A DNA stretch of 64,000 nt from Molanna angustata (lineage: Eukaryota > Arthropoda > Insecta > Trichoptera > Molannidae), in NCBI GenBank assembly GCA_963576475.1, contig OY754972.1, positions 29,683,107 through 29,747,106 of the forward strand, read 5' to 3'. Positions 1 through 10,833 of this stretch are shown here, piece after piece (the first letter of the stretch is position 1; each line of letters starts with the position of its first letter). The notes beneath the pieces were generated by a model, which was not told the DNA's origin, searched no databases, and saw only the letters and a program-made list of their open reading frames with translations. Made by a program: the position numbers and the translations under genes.

Positions 1-26
1 GACTGCTACAAGAAGTCCGTGTATAT

Positions 27-280
27 CGGGTCTTAGGTTGGTATTTGAGTTGGCCCTTGAGAATTTAACTCAAGTTTAACAAAAATAGTGCGTCTTTCAA
101 TCTTCTCTTAAATACGTCACTAAACGACAAATATTTAGCTCAACGTTTCTGGCGGATCGCGTTCCTTAACGTTGAATTAAGTATTGGTTCTAGTCAAGAA
201 ATTTAATCTCCCTAAAACTTTTAACTCGAATTACTAAATCCAACGATTTCAGGGTCAACTCAAATACCGGGCCTTGGTAT
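27..280. repeat. Short inverted-repeat (MITE-like) element
   Basis: Seventeen bases at 40-56 (GGTATTTGAGTTGGCCC) recur inverted at 252-268 with one mismatch. Weaker inverted similarity extends inward (AACTCAAGTTTAAC near 68-80 against the complement of AACTCGAATTACT near 223-235). This is the layout of a small non-autonomous DNA transposon. No target duplication could be assigned and the outer limits are approximate. Confidence 0.45.
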
Positions 281-285
281 ACAAA

Positions 286-2242
286 AAAATTTGGTCATCA
301 CTAGTACGATGTAATCTAGGTTATAAGAACATGTAATTTTGGTAAAAAGATCATGTATGTAAGTGCTATAAAACTAAATTATGCGGTAAAGCAGATTTTT
401 AGTTTACTAACAATCTTCTATTTGGACCACCTTCATATTCGAGAACGTTCGCAACAGATTTGTTCAATCTCCGCTGGTCTCGTACAATCCTTATTTAGTT
501 TGTTATCCACTGCGAAATGGAAACACCATTTTATTTTTACGTTCGTCTGAACAATATTGTCAGGTTGTATGTAATAATATAACAATGTTTATTTGAAGAG
601 GTGAGTCATTTCACAGCTCATATTGTTATAATATACTTAATATCTATACAAGGCGTCTTACAGCCTTTCCTTTCCTTCTCAAGTGGGCGTAAATGCATTC
701 ACGAATCCTATTTTATAAAGTTGTATAGGTAAATATTTTCATATTCCTGTGTCGTTATTAATAGTTTAACTATAAATCTTCGTGACAGAGTTCCTTCAAC
801 CAACTTTACGATACCTACCTGAATAGCTATAAAATTATGACGTTGAACGGTGGTGTTCAAACCATCTCAAATTCATTTTATTAAGTTATAAAAAGAATAA
901 TTTTGAAATATAAACCGTAAGTATACATATTTTATTACTAATACCATAAACACGTTTATATCACAAGAAATACGTAAAATATAAATTTGAAATGTGTTTT
1001 TTTTCCGTGATACAAACTCGTAGGGATATCTTTATTTCGAAAAAGGCATCCTTATTGACGAAGTGCAAGATATGACATCTTTTCTATACTATTTAATACT
1101 CATACGTAATAAACCTTCGTTTGTATACATTATAGTCCATAGTTATCTACTTCTTTACTCATTCCTGTGATAAATAGGTATGTTATGGATGTGCCTACCT
1201 TTTTTCTTTCTCTGGACATAAAGATTATACACTTTGTACACTCGGTAATACTCGGCTAATCTTCATTTGGCATTTCTACAGATGGCGATATCAATTTATT
1301 TTGTATGAATGAATGAAATGTACGAAAAAATAGGTCATTGCAAGAGCTATTAGTGCTGTGCACTAACGACTTGGTTAAAATCAAACGACTCACAGTTTAA
1401 CCGCGTGTGTATTTAGAATATTTAACTTATTGCATATGATATTGTAGCTGCGACACGTACATGCATGTGGTACAACTACCTACACGTGCAATGTATTGTC
1501 AATACCTAACTGAACTTTACCTATACGACAAACACATGCCCACTGCACTCCACAAATCCAGCTTGTGGCTTGCTAACGCAGTGTATGTTGTGATTCCTGG
1601 AGAACACAGACGGGAATAGATATTTAGGGATATCCTGTATATAAATATTATTGTGTTCACTATCATCCTTCCAGATGTCGCCGTACAATGCCTACCCAAG
1701 GACATCACTACATACCTATAATATCTTTTGTCTTAATATGTACCATAAATATACCATATTATAGAAAATGAGTTGTTAGCAACACAACTTTCCTGTACGA
1801 AAGTTAAACTAAAAAAAATCAATAATTAATGTATTTAAAACCAAAATTAAATGTTATGAAATTGAATTTATATAAAAATTCTAAAGCGGTGTCCTTTCTG
1901 CGTCTTTCGTTATCTCCCTTCCTTTTCTCATTCCTGTAATCAATAAGTTTATTGTGATTTTATGTTTTCACTGATACCTAATTTGAAAATGATCATAATA
2001 TATTCAGGTACTATTGTACCAAATTTAAGTGATGTTTCACGTCTCTTGAGCTAGTTGATTGAGATTTACTAATGAAAATAAACCCGCATTAGTACACAAA
2101 CTCGATAAATTCTAAAAAAAATATGTAAATTAAATAAATTTGCTGTATATTTCATTCACACAAAAATAGTACTCTTATATAATACCCCATCACCCCATCA
2201 AAATATGATAAGCTCATAAATTTTGAAATCATTATTCCCCAC
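286..2242. other. AT-rich non-coding DNA, nothing recognised
   Basis: No open frame over about 65 codons has protein-like composition, and I see no tRNA-like head, long inverted repeat or splice-bounded coding stretch. The short frames at 353-550 and 1517-1708 look like chance. Confidence 0.5.
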
Positions 2243-2592
<350 letters not shown>

Positions 2593-2860
2593 ATACAAAC
2601 ATTGATGATATTACAATAATTACTTATAGTAGATTTTGATCTTTTCTATCTGAACTTAATAATATTCATACGTTTACTACGATGTATTTAAATTAGTTTT
2701 TAAACTTAATTATAATATAAATATTTAATAATAAATCTTTATTAACCACCAATTCAACGGACAATTACGTGCTGAATAAATGAGTGTCTAGATTTGAAAC
2801 TTGTAGATACATATTTAAACTGTGCAAAGAAAAAACGAACGAGAGATTTATATTAATTAC
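2593..2860. other. AT-rich spacer
   Basis: No feature is recognised other than the donor-side flank of the candidate exon that begins at 2861. Confidence 0.5.
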
Positions 2861-2978
2861 CTTCCCGTGACAGGAAACAAGTCCTCCTTAATGAAAATGT
2901 CACGGGTTGTTTGCAATATGGCAACATTGAAGTTAATTTCTTTCACAGGCAACACTTGAATTCCTCTTGGGTGATTCA
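2861..2978 (-). CDS. Candidate internal coding exon of an unidentified host gene
   Basis: Read on the minus strand, 118 nt are bounded by a good acceptor (TATTTTCCAG, with a CTAAT branch-point-like string about 15 nt upstream) and a good donor (GGGAAG followed by GTAATT). The segment reads 2 nt + 38 codons + 2 nt with no stop. It is richer in GC than its surroundings. The peptide begins NHPRGIQVLPVKE and ends EDLFPVTG, and its composition is protein-like. I do not recognise the family. No similar copy is seen elsewhere in the window, which argues against a repeat. The split codons at both edges mean it would need partner exons; none was found on this strand here, so the gene would have long introns. 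This is the best host-exon candidate in the window. A chance open frame between chance splice signals remains possible. Confidence 0.5.
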
Positions 2979-3614
2979 CTGGAAAATATTAGCATACTCA
3001 AAATAATTATGAAGTGTCAACTGTCTAAATGTCGCAGAAATATAATATATTACTGTTTCTATTTATTTAACAACAATGCATTAAAAATAATAAATTGATT
3101 GTAGAGATAATTTATAATTTAGCAGACACGAGTTTGTGTCCTGTTTCAATCTCTTTGTGTACCCAGTATATATTTTCTCAATATTACCTATGTACATATG
3201 TGTAAGTCAATAACTTTGAATTAGTTTAATGACACATTTTACATTTTCAAGAAAATACTAAATTGATGTTAAATTTGTTATAGGTACTGATGGAGAGTCC
3301 AATCCATAACATTTACTAAATAATACTAACAACATTGTGTTAAATCAAAAGATTCTTGTCCCAAATTTATATTAGGCGTATCACGTTACAAATTCACAAA
3401 AGATTCTTGTCCCAAATTTGACCGTGAAATTAAATTAATTATTTTTTGAAAATTAAAAGGCTTCTCTGTGCTGGAAATACTGGGTAAAAATGAGTAAATT
3501 TGCGAGTGTAGAAACTCTTTCTTCTATTGAAACTCGCTCACGTAAGTCACAATTAATGGTTTATTGTTGAAAAAATCCCACTGCTTCTTTAATTCACAAG
3601 TAGGTACCTATTTA
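2979..3614. other. AT-rich non-coding DNA
   Basis: A 20-bp string (AAAGATTCTTGTCCCAAATT) occurs twice, near 3348 and 3399, as a short direct repeat. Nothing else is recognised. Confidence 0.5.
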
Positions 3615-3787
3615 CTAGTTGCATGTAACACATGAGATCCATCTGTTGACTGCGATAGTATGTATAGTTGAAGAGTACGAACCGAACTATAAACCCTTTA
3701 ATCAATTATTGAATATTTGGGGATATTTTGATTTCTATACAAAACATACATATATTTCGATAGTATAGTATGGAGATCAGTCCTTTT
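3615..3787 (-). mobile_element. HINE (Helitron2-like) 3' end fragment, minus strand
   Basis: Begins with the complement of the family 3' end (CTAGTTGCATGTAACACATG, then GATCC and a diverged subterminal repeat ATCTGTTGACTGCGAT) and runs inward about 170 bp to the first base of the next copy. It is more diverged than the plus-strand copies. The copy at 3788 abuts it, so it was probably hit by that insertion. Its remaining part is not seen after 4809. Confidence 0.75.
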
Positions 3788-4809
3788 TCCAACTGTCGAT
3801 TTGTTCAGGAGAACTTTGTTCTCTTAACATATCGACAATGTATCAAGCCAGAATACGCGAGAATTGTATGGAGAGGTCTACTTTTTTCACGGCTTTTCCA
3901 ACTTTGAAGTCAAAAAACACCAACTTAGAGGCTTCGCAGCATATATGTTCCATACACGGATTTACTCAGAATTCGGAGTAGAACATTTCGTGTGTCTGTG
4001 TGTCTGTGTGTGTGTCTGTGTGTCTGTGTGTGTGTGTGTCCGTCCCCCCCTTATAACTTTTGATCCGCTCAATTTACAGAGCCTAAAATTTCAGAATATA
4101 TAAACAGTTACAGGCCTACAAAACTTTTATACTCGGAATTTTGAATTTTTGTTTCAGTCAGGGGTTATCAACTTTTGAATTTTTATTTTATTTTTCCATA
4201 TATCTCAGAAACCATAAACGGTAGAACGCTGAAAATTGGTACAAACATAGACAAATACAAAATCTCAAATGAGTTTTTTCAAAAAAATTCCAGGGTTTCT
4301 CAAACATTTTTTATTAAGAAAAATATTTTTTTTATGATAAATTTATGAGTTTAACTGCCTATATTTCCAAAACTTTTAAAATTATCGAAAAAAGCCGAAA
4401 CACCCCAACTAGATAATTTAATTTTCTATAAAAAATATTAACATTGTAGTAGAAGATCTCAATTTTTTTTTAACAATTTTTTTAAAAATTGAATTTAGTG
4501 ACGACATCGCTTCATACATTTTGTATGGCAGTCGCCTATACACAATATGTAAGAAGACTTAATAGTTTGTTACTTCATCTCCAAACATACATACATACCA
4601 TCATGCAATTTGCATATTCTGGGTAGGAAAAAGGATCTTCTTCCATACTATCCTATCTTGACATACATACCTACATATGTTGTATAGAAAACAAAATATC
4701 TGAAAATATTCAATAATTTGTATTTATGGGTTTATAGTTTGGTACATATTCTTCAACTATACATACTATCGCTATCGACAGTTGGATCTCATGTGTTACA
4801 TGCAACTAG
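3788..4809 (+). mobile_element. HINE copy 1, full length
   Basis: Non-autonomous rolling-circle element. The 5' end is TCCAACTGTCGAT, followed by an imperfect hairpin (TGTCGAT pairing with ATCGACA, GAGAAC pairing with GTTCTC). Then come a conserved AT-rich body, a TG/TC microsatellite at about 3990-4040, a C-run (CCGTCCCCCCCTTAT) and a long T/A-rich region. The 3' end is ATCGACAGTTGGA (inverse of the 5' end), hairpin CATGT-GTT-ACATG, then CAACTAG before a host T. The asymmetrical inverted ends, 3' hairpin and CTAG|T terminus match the description of Helitron2/Helentron elements and their non-autonomous HINE derivatives. There is no Rep/helicase coding capacity. Confidence 0.88.
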
Positions 4810-5118
4810 TGACTAAGAAACTATTTTATAACGCTACCTATTGATAGAGTGCGTTTGCTGTGGTCTGCCACATTCATGCACCAAATACACGGAATAAGCT
4901 CCCACACACCCCCAGACACACACCCCCGAACATATGTACATCTTCGTTCAGAAAAAATCTCAAAAGGCATCTTTTTCGGAAATCTTACCAGAGCCAAATT
5001 GATGCAACGTTATCATTTTTCGGCGCTCTTGAGGTGAGATATTCACGAAAAAAGCGCTGAACAAATTATCCAAATTATTATAATTTACTTTAAAACCTTA
5101 AATTATGACAAAAAGTTT
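4810..5118. other. Spacer between HINE copies
   Basis: About 300 bp, partly C-rich (CCCACACACCCCCAGACACACACCCCCG near 4901). Overlapping 62-66 codon frames exist but have no supporting signal. Confidence 0.4.
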
Positions 5119-6190
5119 TCCAACTGTCGATTTGTTCAGGAGAACTTTGTTCTCTTAACATATCGACAATGTATCAAGCCAGAATACGCGAGAATTGTAT
5201 GGAGAGGTCTACTTTTTTCACGGCTTTTCCAACTTTGAAGTCAAAAAACACCAACTTAGAGGCTTCGCAGCATATATGTTCCATACACGGATTTACTCAG
5301 AATTCGGAGTAGAACATTTCGTGTGTCTGTGTGTGTGTGTGTCTGTGTGTGTGTCTGTGTGTGTGTGTGTGTCTGTGTGTGTGTGTGTCTGTGTGTGTGT
5401 CTGTGTGTGTGTCTGTGTGTCCGTCCCCCCCTTATAACTTTTGATCCGCTCAATAAACAGAGCCTAAAATTTCAGAATATATAAACAGTTACAGGCCTAC
5501 AAAACTTTTATACTCGGAATTTTGAATTTTTGTTTCAGTCAGGGGTTATCAACTTTTGAATTTTTATTTTATTTTTCCATATATCTCAGAAACCATAAAC
5601 GCTAGAACGCTGAAAATTGGTACAAACATAGACAAATACAAAATCTCAAATTAGTTTTTTCAAAAAAATTCCAGGGTTTCTCAAACATTTTTTATTAAGA
5701 AAAATATTTTTTTTATGATAAATTTATGAGTTTAACTGCCTATATTTCCAAAACTTTTACAATTATCGAAAAAAGCCGAAACACCCCAACTAGATAATTT
5801 AATTCTCTATAAAAAATATCAGCAATGTAGTAGAAGATCTCAATTTTTTTTTAACAATTTTTTTAAAAATTGAATTTAGTGACGACATCGCTTCATACAT
5901 TTTGTATGGCAGTCGCCTATACACAATATGTAAGAAGACTTAATAGTTTGATACTTCGACTCCAAACATACATACATACCATCATGCTATTTGCATATTC
6001 TGGGTAGGAAAAAGGATCTTCCTCCATACTATCCTATCTTGACATACATACCTACATATGTTGTATAGAAAACAAAATATCTGAAAATATTCAATAATTT
6101 GTATCTATGGGTTTATAGTTTGGTACATATTCTTCAACTATACATACTATCGCTATCGACAGTTGGATCTCATGTGTTACATGCAACTAG
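5119..6190 (+). mobile_element. HINE copy 2, full length
   Basis: Same ends and internal order as the copy at 3788. The internal microsatellite is longer (about 5320-5421). A diagnostic ATTCTCTATAAAAAATATCA variant near 5812 is shared with the truncated copy at 8229. It is flanked by TTT and TTC, consistent with insertion before a T. Confidence 0.9.
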
Positions 6191-6245
6191 TTCTATCCAG
6201 AATAATGTAGGTATACGGCTTGATTGTCTGTACGTATGAAGCTTA

Positions 6246-7281
6246 TCCAACTGTCGATTTGTTCAGGAGAACTTTGTTCTCTTAACATATCGACAATGTA
6301 TCAAGCCAGAATACGCGAGAATTGTATGGAGAGGTCTACTTTTTTCATGGATTTTCCAACTTTGAAGTCAAAAAACACCAACTTAGAGGCTTCGCAGCAT
6401 ATATGTTCCATACACGGATTTACTCAGAATTCGGAGTAGAACATTTCGTGTGTCTGTGTGTGTGTGTGTCTGTGTGTGTGTGTGTGTCTGTGTGTGTGTA
6501 TGTCTGTGTGTCCGTCCCCCCCTTATAACTTTTGATCCGCTCAATTTACAGAGCCTAAAATTTCAGAATATATAAAAAGTTACAGGCCTACAAAACTTTT
6601 ATACTCGGAATTTTAAATTTTTGTTTCAGTCAGGGGTTATCAACTTTTGAATTTTTATTTTATTTTTCCATATATCTCAGAAACCATAAACGGTAGAACG
6701 CTGAAAATTGGTACAAACATAGACAAATACAAAATCTCAAATTAGTTTTTTCAAAAAAATTCCAGGGTTTCTCAAACATTTTTTATTAAGAAAAATATTT
6801 TTTTTATGATAAATTTATGAGTTTAACTGTCTATATTTCCAAAACTTTTACAATTATCGAAAAAAGCCGAAATACCCCAACTAGATAATTTAATTTTCTA
6901 TAAAAAATATTAACATTGTAGTAGAAGATCTCAATTTTTTTTTAACAATTTTTTTAAAAATTGAATTTAGTGACGACATCGCTTCATACATTTTGTATGA
7001 CAGTCGCCTATACACAATATGTAAGAAGACTTAATAGTTTGATACTTCATCTCCAAACATACATACATACCATCATGCTATTTGCATACTCTGGGTAGGA
7101 AAAAGGATCTTCCTCCATACTATCCTATCTTGACTTACATACCTACATATGTTGTATAGAAAACAAAATATCTGAAAATATTCAATAATTTGTATCTATG
7201 GGTTTATAGTTTGGTACATATTCTTCAACTATACATACTTTCGCTATCGACAGTTGGATCTCATGTGTTACATGCAACTAG
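6246..7281 (+). mobile_element. HINE copy 3, full length
   Basis: Complete element with both termini. Diagnostic variants TTTTGTATGACAG (about 6993) and GCATACTCTGG (about 7083) are repeated in the copy at 8229-8758, which marks a segmental duplication of its 3' part together with the next flank. Confidence 0.9.
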
Positions 7282-7352
7282 TATTTATACAATTATATAA
7301 TATATTTATACAAATTTTGTTGCATTACCTACTCGAATTACACCGCCTGTAA

Positions 7353-8228
7353 TCCAACTGTCGATTTGTTCAGGAGAACTTTGTTCTCTTAACATATCGA
7401 CAATGTATCAAGCCAGAATACGCGAGAATTGTATGGAGAGGTCTACTTTTTTCACGGCTTTTCCAACTTTGAAGTCAAAAAACACCAACTTAGAGGCTTC
7501 GCAGCATATATGTTCCATACACGGATTTACTCAGAATTCGGAGGAGAACATTTCGTGTGTCTGTGTGTCTATGTGTCTGTGTGTGTGTGTCCCCCCCCCT
7601 TATAACTTTTGATCCGCTCAATTTACAGAGCCCAAAATTTCAGAATATATAAACAGTTATCCAAGCCTACAAAACTTTTATACTCAGAATTTTGAATTTT
7701 TGTTTCAGTCAGGGGTTATCAACTTTTGAATTTTTATTTTATTTTTCCATATATCTCAGAAACCATAAAAGCTAGAACGCTGAAAATTGGTACAAACATA
7801 GAAAAATAAAAAATCTCAAATTAATTTTTTCAAAAAATTCCAGAGTTTCTCAAAAATTTTTTATTAAGAAAAATATTTTTTTTATGGTAAATTTATGAGT
7901 TTAACTGCCTATATTTCCAAAACTTATACAATTATCGAAAAAAGCCGAAACACCTCAAATAGATAATTTAATTTTCTATAAAAAATATTAGCATTGTAGT
8001 AGAAGATCTCAATTTTTTTTTAACAATTTTTTTAAAAATTGAATTAGTGACGACATCGCTTCATACATTTTGTATGGCAGTAGCCTATACACAATATGTA
8101 AGACGACTTAATAGTTTGATACTTCATCTCCAAACATACATACCATCATGCTATTTTCATATTCTGGGTAGGAAAAAAGGAACTTCCTCCATACTATCCT
8201 ATCTTGACATACATACCTACATATGTTG
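7353..8228 (+). mobile_element. HINE copy 4, 3' end lost at junction with copy 5
   Basis: Intact 5' end. The element runs to ACATATGTTG, where the 5' end of another copy begins at once, so the last ~130 bp are missing. It carries the variants GGAGGAGAACATTT and TCTATGTGTCTG that recur in the copy at 8831. An identical composite junction is found at 20746/20747. Confidence 0.88.
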
Positions 8229-8758
8229 TCCAACTGTCGATTTGTTCAGGAGAACTTTGTTCTCTTAACATATCGACAATGTATCAAGCCAGAATACGCG
8301 AGAATTGTATGGAGAGGTCTACTTTTTTAATTATCGAAAAAAGCCGAAACACCCCAACTAGATAATTTAATTCTCTATAAAAAATATCAGCAATGTAGTA
8401 GAAGATCTCAATTTTTTTTTAACAATTTTTTTAAAAATTGAATTTAGTGACGACATCGCTTCATACATTTTGTATGACAGTCGCCTATACACAATATGTA
8501 AGAAGACTTAATAGTTTGATACTTCATCTCCAAACATACATACATACCATCATGCTATTTGCATACTCTGGGTAGGAAAAAGGATCTTCCTCCATACTAT
8601 CCTATCTTGACTTACATACCTACATATGTTGTATAGAAAACAAAATATCTGAAAATATTCAATAATTTGTATCTATGGGTTTATAGTTTGGTACATATTC
8701 TTCAACTATACATACTTTCGCTATCGACAGTTGGATCTCATGTGTTACATGCAACTAG
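8229..8758 (+). mobile_element. HINE copy 5, internally deleted
   Basis: The first ~100 bp of the element (through CTACTTTTTT) are joined at about 8328 directly to AATTATCGAAAAAAGCC of the 3' half, removing the microsatellite and central region. The 3' terminus is intact. The 3' half shares copy-3 variants and is followed by the same 72-bp flank as copy 3. Confidence 0.88.
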
Positions 8759-8830
8759 TATTTATACAATTATATAATATATTTATACAAATTTTGTTGC
8801 ATTACCTACTCGAATTACACCGCCTGTAAT
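8759..8830. repeat. 72-bp unique flank duplicated from 7282-7352
   Basis: The sequence starting TATTTATACAATTATATAAT and ending ACCGCCTGTAA lies between HINE copies at both 7282-7352 and 8759-8830. Because it is not part of the element, it shows that a block of array plus flank was duplicated (offset 1477 bp). Confidence 0.9.
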
Positions 8831-9443
8831 CCAACTGTCGATTTGTTCAGGAGAACTTTGTTCTCTTAACATATCGACAATGTATCAAGCCAGAATACGC
8901 GAGAATTGTATGGAGAGGTCTACTTTTTTCACGGCTTTTCCAACTTTGAAGTCAAAAAACACCAACTTAGAGGCTTCGCAGCATATATGTTCCATACACG
9001 GATTTACTCAGAATTCGGAGGAGAACATTTCGTGTGTCTGTGTGTCTATGTGTCTGTGTGTGTGTCCCCCCCCCCCTTATAACTTTTGATCCGCTCAATT
9101 TACAGAGCCCAAAATTTCAGAATATATAAACAGTTATCCAAGCCTACAAAACTTTTATACTCAGAATTTTGAATTTTTGTTTCAGTCAGGGGTTATCAAC
9201 TTTTGAATTTTTATTTTATTTTTCCATATATCTCAGAAACCATAAAAGCTAGAACGCTGAAAATTGGTACAAACATAGAAAAATAAAAAATCTCAAATAA
9301 ATTTTTTCAAAAAATTCCAGAGTTTCTCAAACATTTTTTATTAAGAAAAATATTTTTTTTATGGTAAATTTATGAGTTTAACTGCCTATATTTCCAAAAC
9401 TTATACAATTATCGAAAAAAGCCGAAACACCTCAAATAGATAA
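8831..9443 (+). mobile_element. HINE copy 6, truncated and fused to copy 7
   Basis: Duplicate of the copy at 7353 (same GGAGGAGAAC and TCTATGTGTC variants). It stops at CAAATAGATAA and passes into TTTTCACGGC of another copy, an illegitimate or homologous recombination joint inside the family. Confidence 0.85.
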
Positions 9444-9564
9444 CTTTTCACGGCTTTTCCAACTTTGAAGTCAAAAAACACCAACTTAGAGGCTTCGCAG
9501 CATATATGTTCCATACACGGATTTACTCAGAATTCGGAGTAGAACATTTCGTGTGTCTGTGTGT

Positions 9565-9596
<32 letters not shown>

Positions 9597-10353
9597 CTGT
9601 GTGTCTGTGTGTCTGTGTGTGTGTGTGTCCGTCCCCCCCTTATAACTTTTGATCCGCTCAATTTACAGAGCCTAAAATTTCAGAATATATAAACAGTTAC
9701 AGGCCTAAAAAACTTTTATACTCGGAATTTTGAATTTTTGTTTCAGTCAGGGGTTATCAACTTTTGAATTTTTATTTTATTTTTCCATATATCTCAGAAA
9801 CCATAAAAGCTAGAACGCTGAAAATTGGTACAAACATAGACAAATACAAAATTATTTTTTATTAAGAAAAGTATTTTTTTTTAAATATATATTTCCAAAT
9901 TTTTTAAAAATATCAAAAAAAGCCGAAACACCCCAACTAGACAATTTAATTTTATATAAAAAATATTGACATTGTATAAGCACATCTCAATTTTTTTTTA
10001 ATAATTTTTATAAAAATTGAATTTAGTGACGACATTGTTTCATACAATTTGTATGGTAATCTCCTACACACAATATCTAAGAAGACTTAATTGTTTGATA
10101 CTAATCTCCAAACATACATAGGTACCTACATACCATCATTCTGTTTTCATATTCTGGGTAGGATCAAAGGACTGACCTCCATACTATCCTATCTTGACAT
10201 ACATACATATGTAGGTACATGTGTTGTATAGAAAATCAAATATCTTAAAATATTAAATAATTTGTATTTATGGGATTATAGTTTCGTACTTATTCTTCAA
10301 CTATACATACTATCGCTATCGACAGTTGGATCTCATGTGTTACATGCAACTAG
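9444..10353 (+). mobile_element. HINE copy 7, 5'-truncated chimera of two subfamilies
   Basis: Starts inside the element (TTTTCACGGC) and carries a subfamily-A first half with microsatellite at about 9552-9630. Its 3' half is of a diverged subfamily, recognisable by TAAGCACATCTC, GTATGGTAATCTCC and GGTAGGATCAAAGGACTGAC, which are also present in the copy at 26215. The 3' end CAACTAG is intact. Confidence 0.85.
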
Positions 10354-10616
10354 TTATAAACAATTCGCCATTGCTCACCGTATGAAAATTATTATCTTTT
10401 AAATAAATACTCGTGGTGAAAAATCCAACTGCATACAATATACCTAATGTAAACATGTGATTTAATAATAAACTTGCGAAAATAGACAACGAATAATTGT
10501 TTTTGAAACGTGTTTCTTTCAATCTTGTCATATTGTGTAGAGTCGAGAAATATCTTGTTTGTTTAAGTATTTCTTTATCTAATGTAGACAGACAGAACAT
10601 ACAATAACTATTATTA
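10354..10616. other. Unique DNA between opposed HINE 3' ends
   Basis: 263 bp lie between the 3' end of a plus copy (10353) and the 3' end of a minus copy (10617). The longer open frame 10340-10693 crosses both element ends and is not credible. Confidence 0.5.
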
Positions 10617-10833
10617 CTAGTTGCATGTAACACATGAGATCCAACTGTCGACAGCGATAGTATGTATAGTTGAAGAATAAGTACCAAACCCATAAATACA
10701 AATTATTTATTATTTTATTTATTATTTTATGATATTTAGTTTTCTATACAACACATGTACCTAGGTAGTCAAGATAGGATAGTATGGAGGTCAGTCTTTT
10801 TTTCCTACCCGGAATATGAAAACAGCATGATGG
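10617..10833 (-). mobile_element. HINE minus-strand copy, 3' part (interrupted by LTR element)
   Basis: Minus-strand 3' end (CTAGTTGCATGTAACACATG...) running to AACAGCATGATGG, where the LTR retrotransposon begins. The remainder resumes at 18921 after a duplicated ATGG. Together they restore one nearly complete element, so this is a clean nested insertion. Confidence 0.93.

Noticed and set aside
3990..4045. CRISPR-like array in the TG/TC tract
   Set aside because: Simple dinucleotide repeat with no spacers; eukaryotic context.
5195..5437. Recurrent ~80-codon frame ([20 protein letters not shown]...) present in most HINE copies as a possible conserved gene
   Set aside because: It follows DNA identity of recent copies, runs into the microsatellite (CVCVCV), lies between element ends, and differs little at synonymous and non-synonymous sites. 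No start context or homology.
10340..10693. 117-codon minus-strand frame
   Set aside because: Starts and ends in HINE termini and has no protein-like features.
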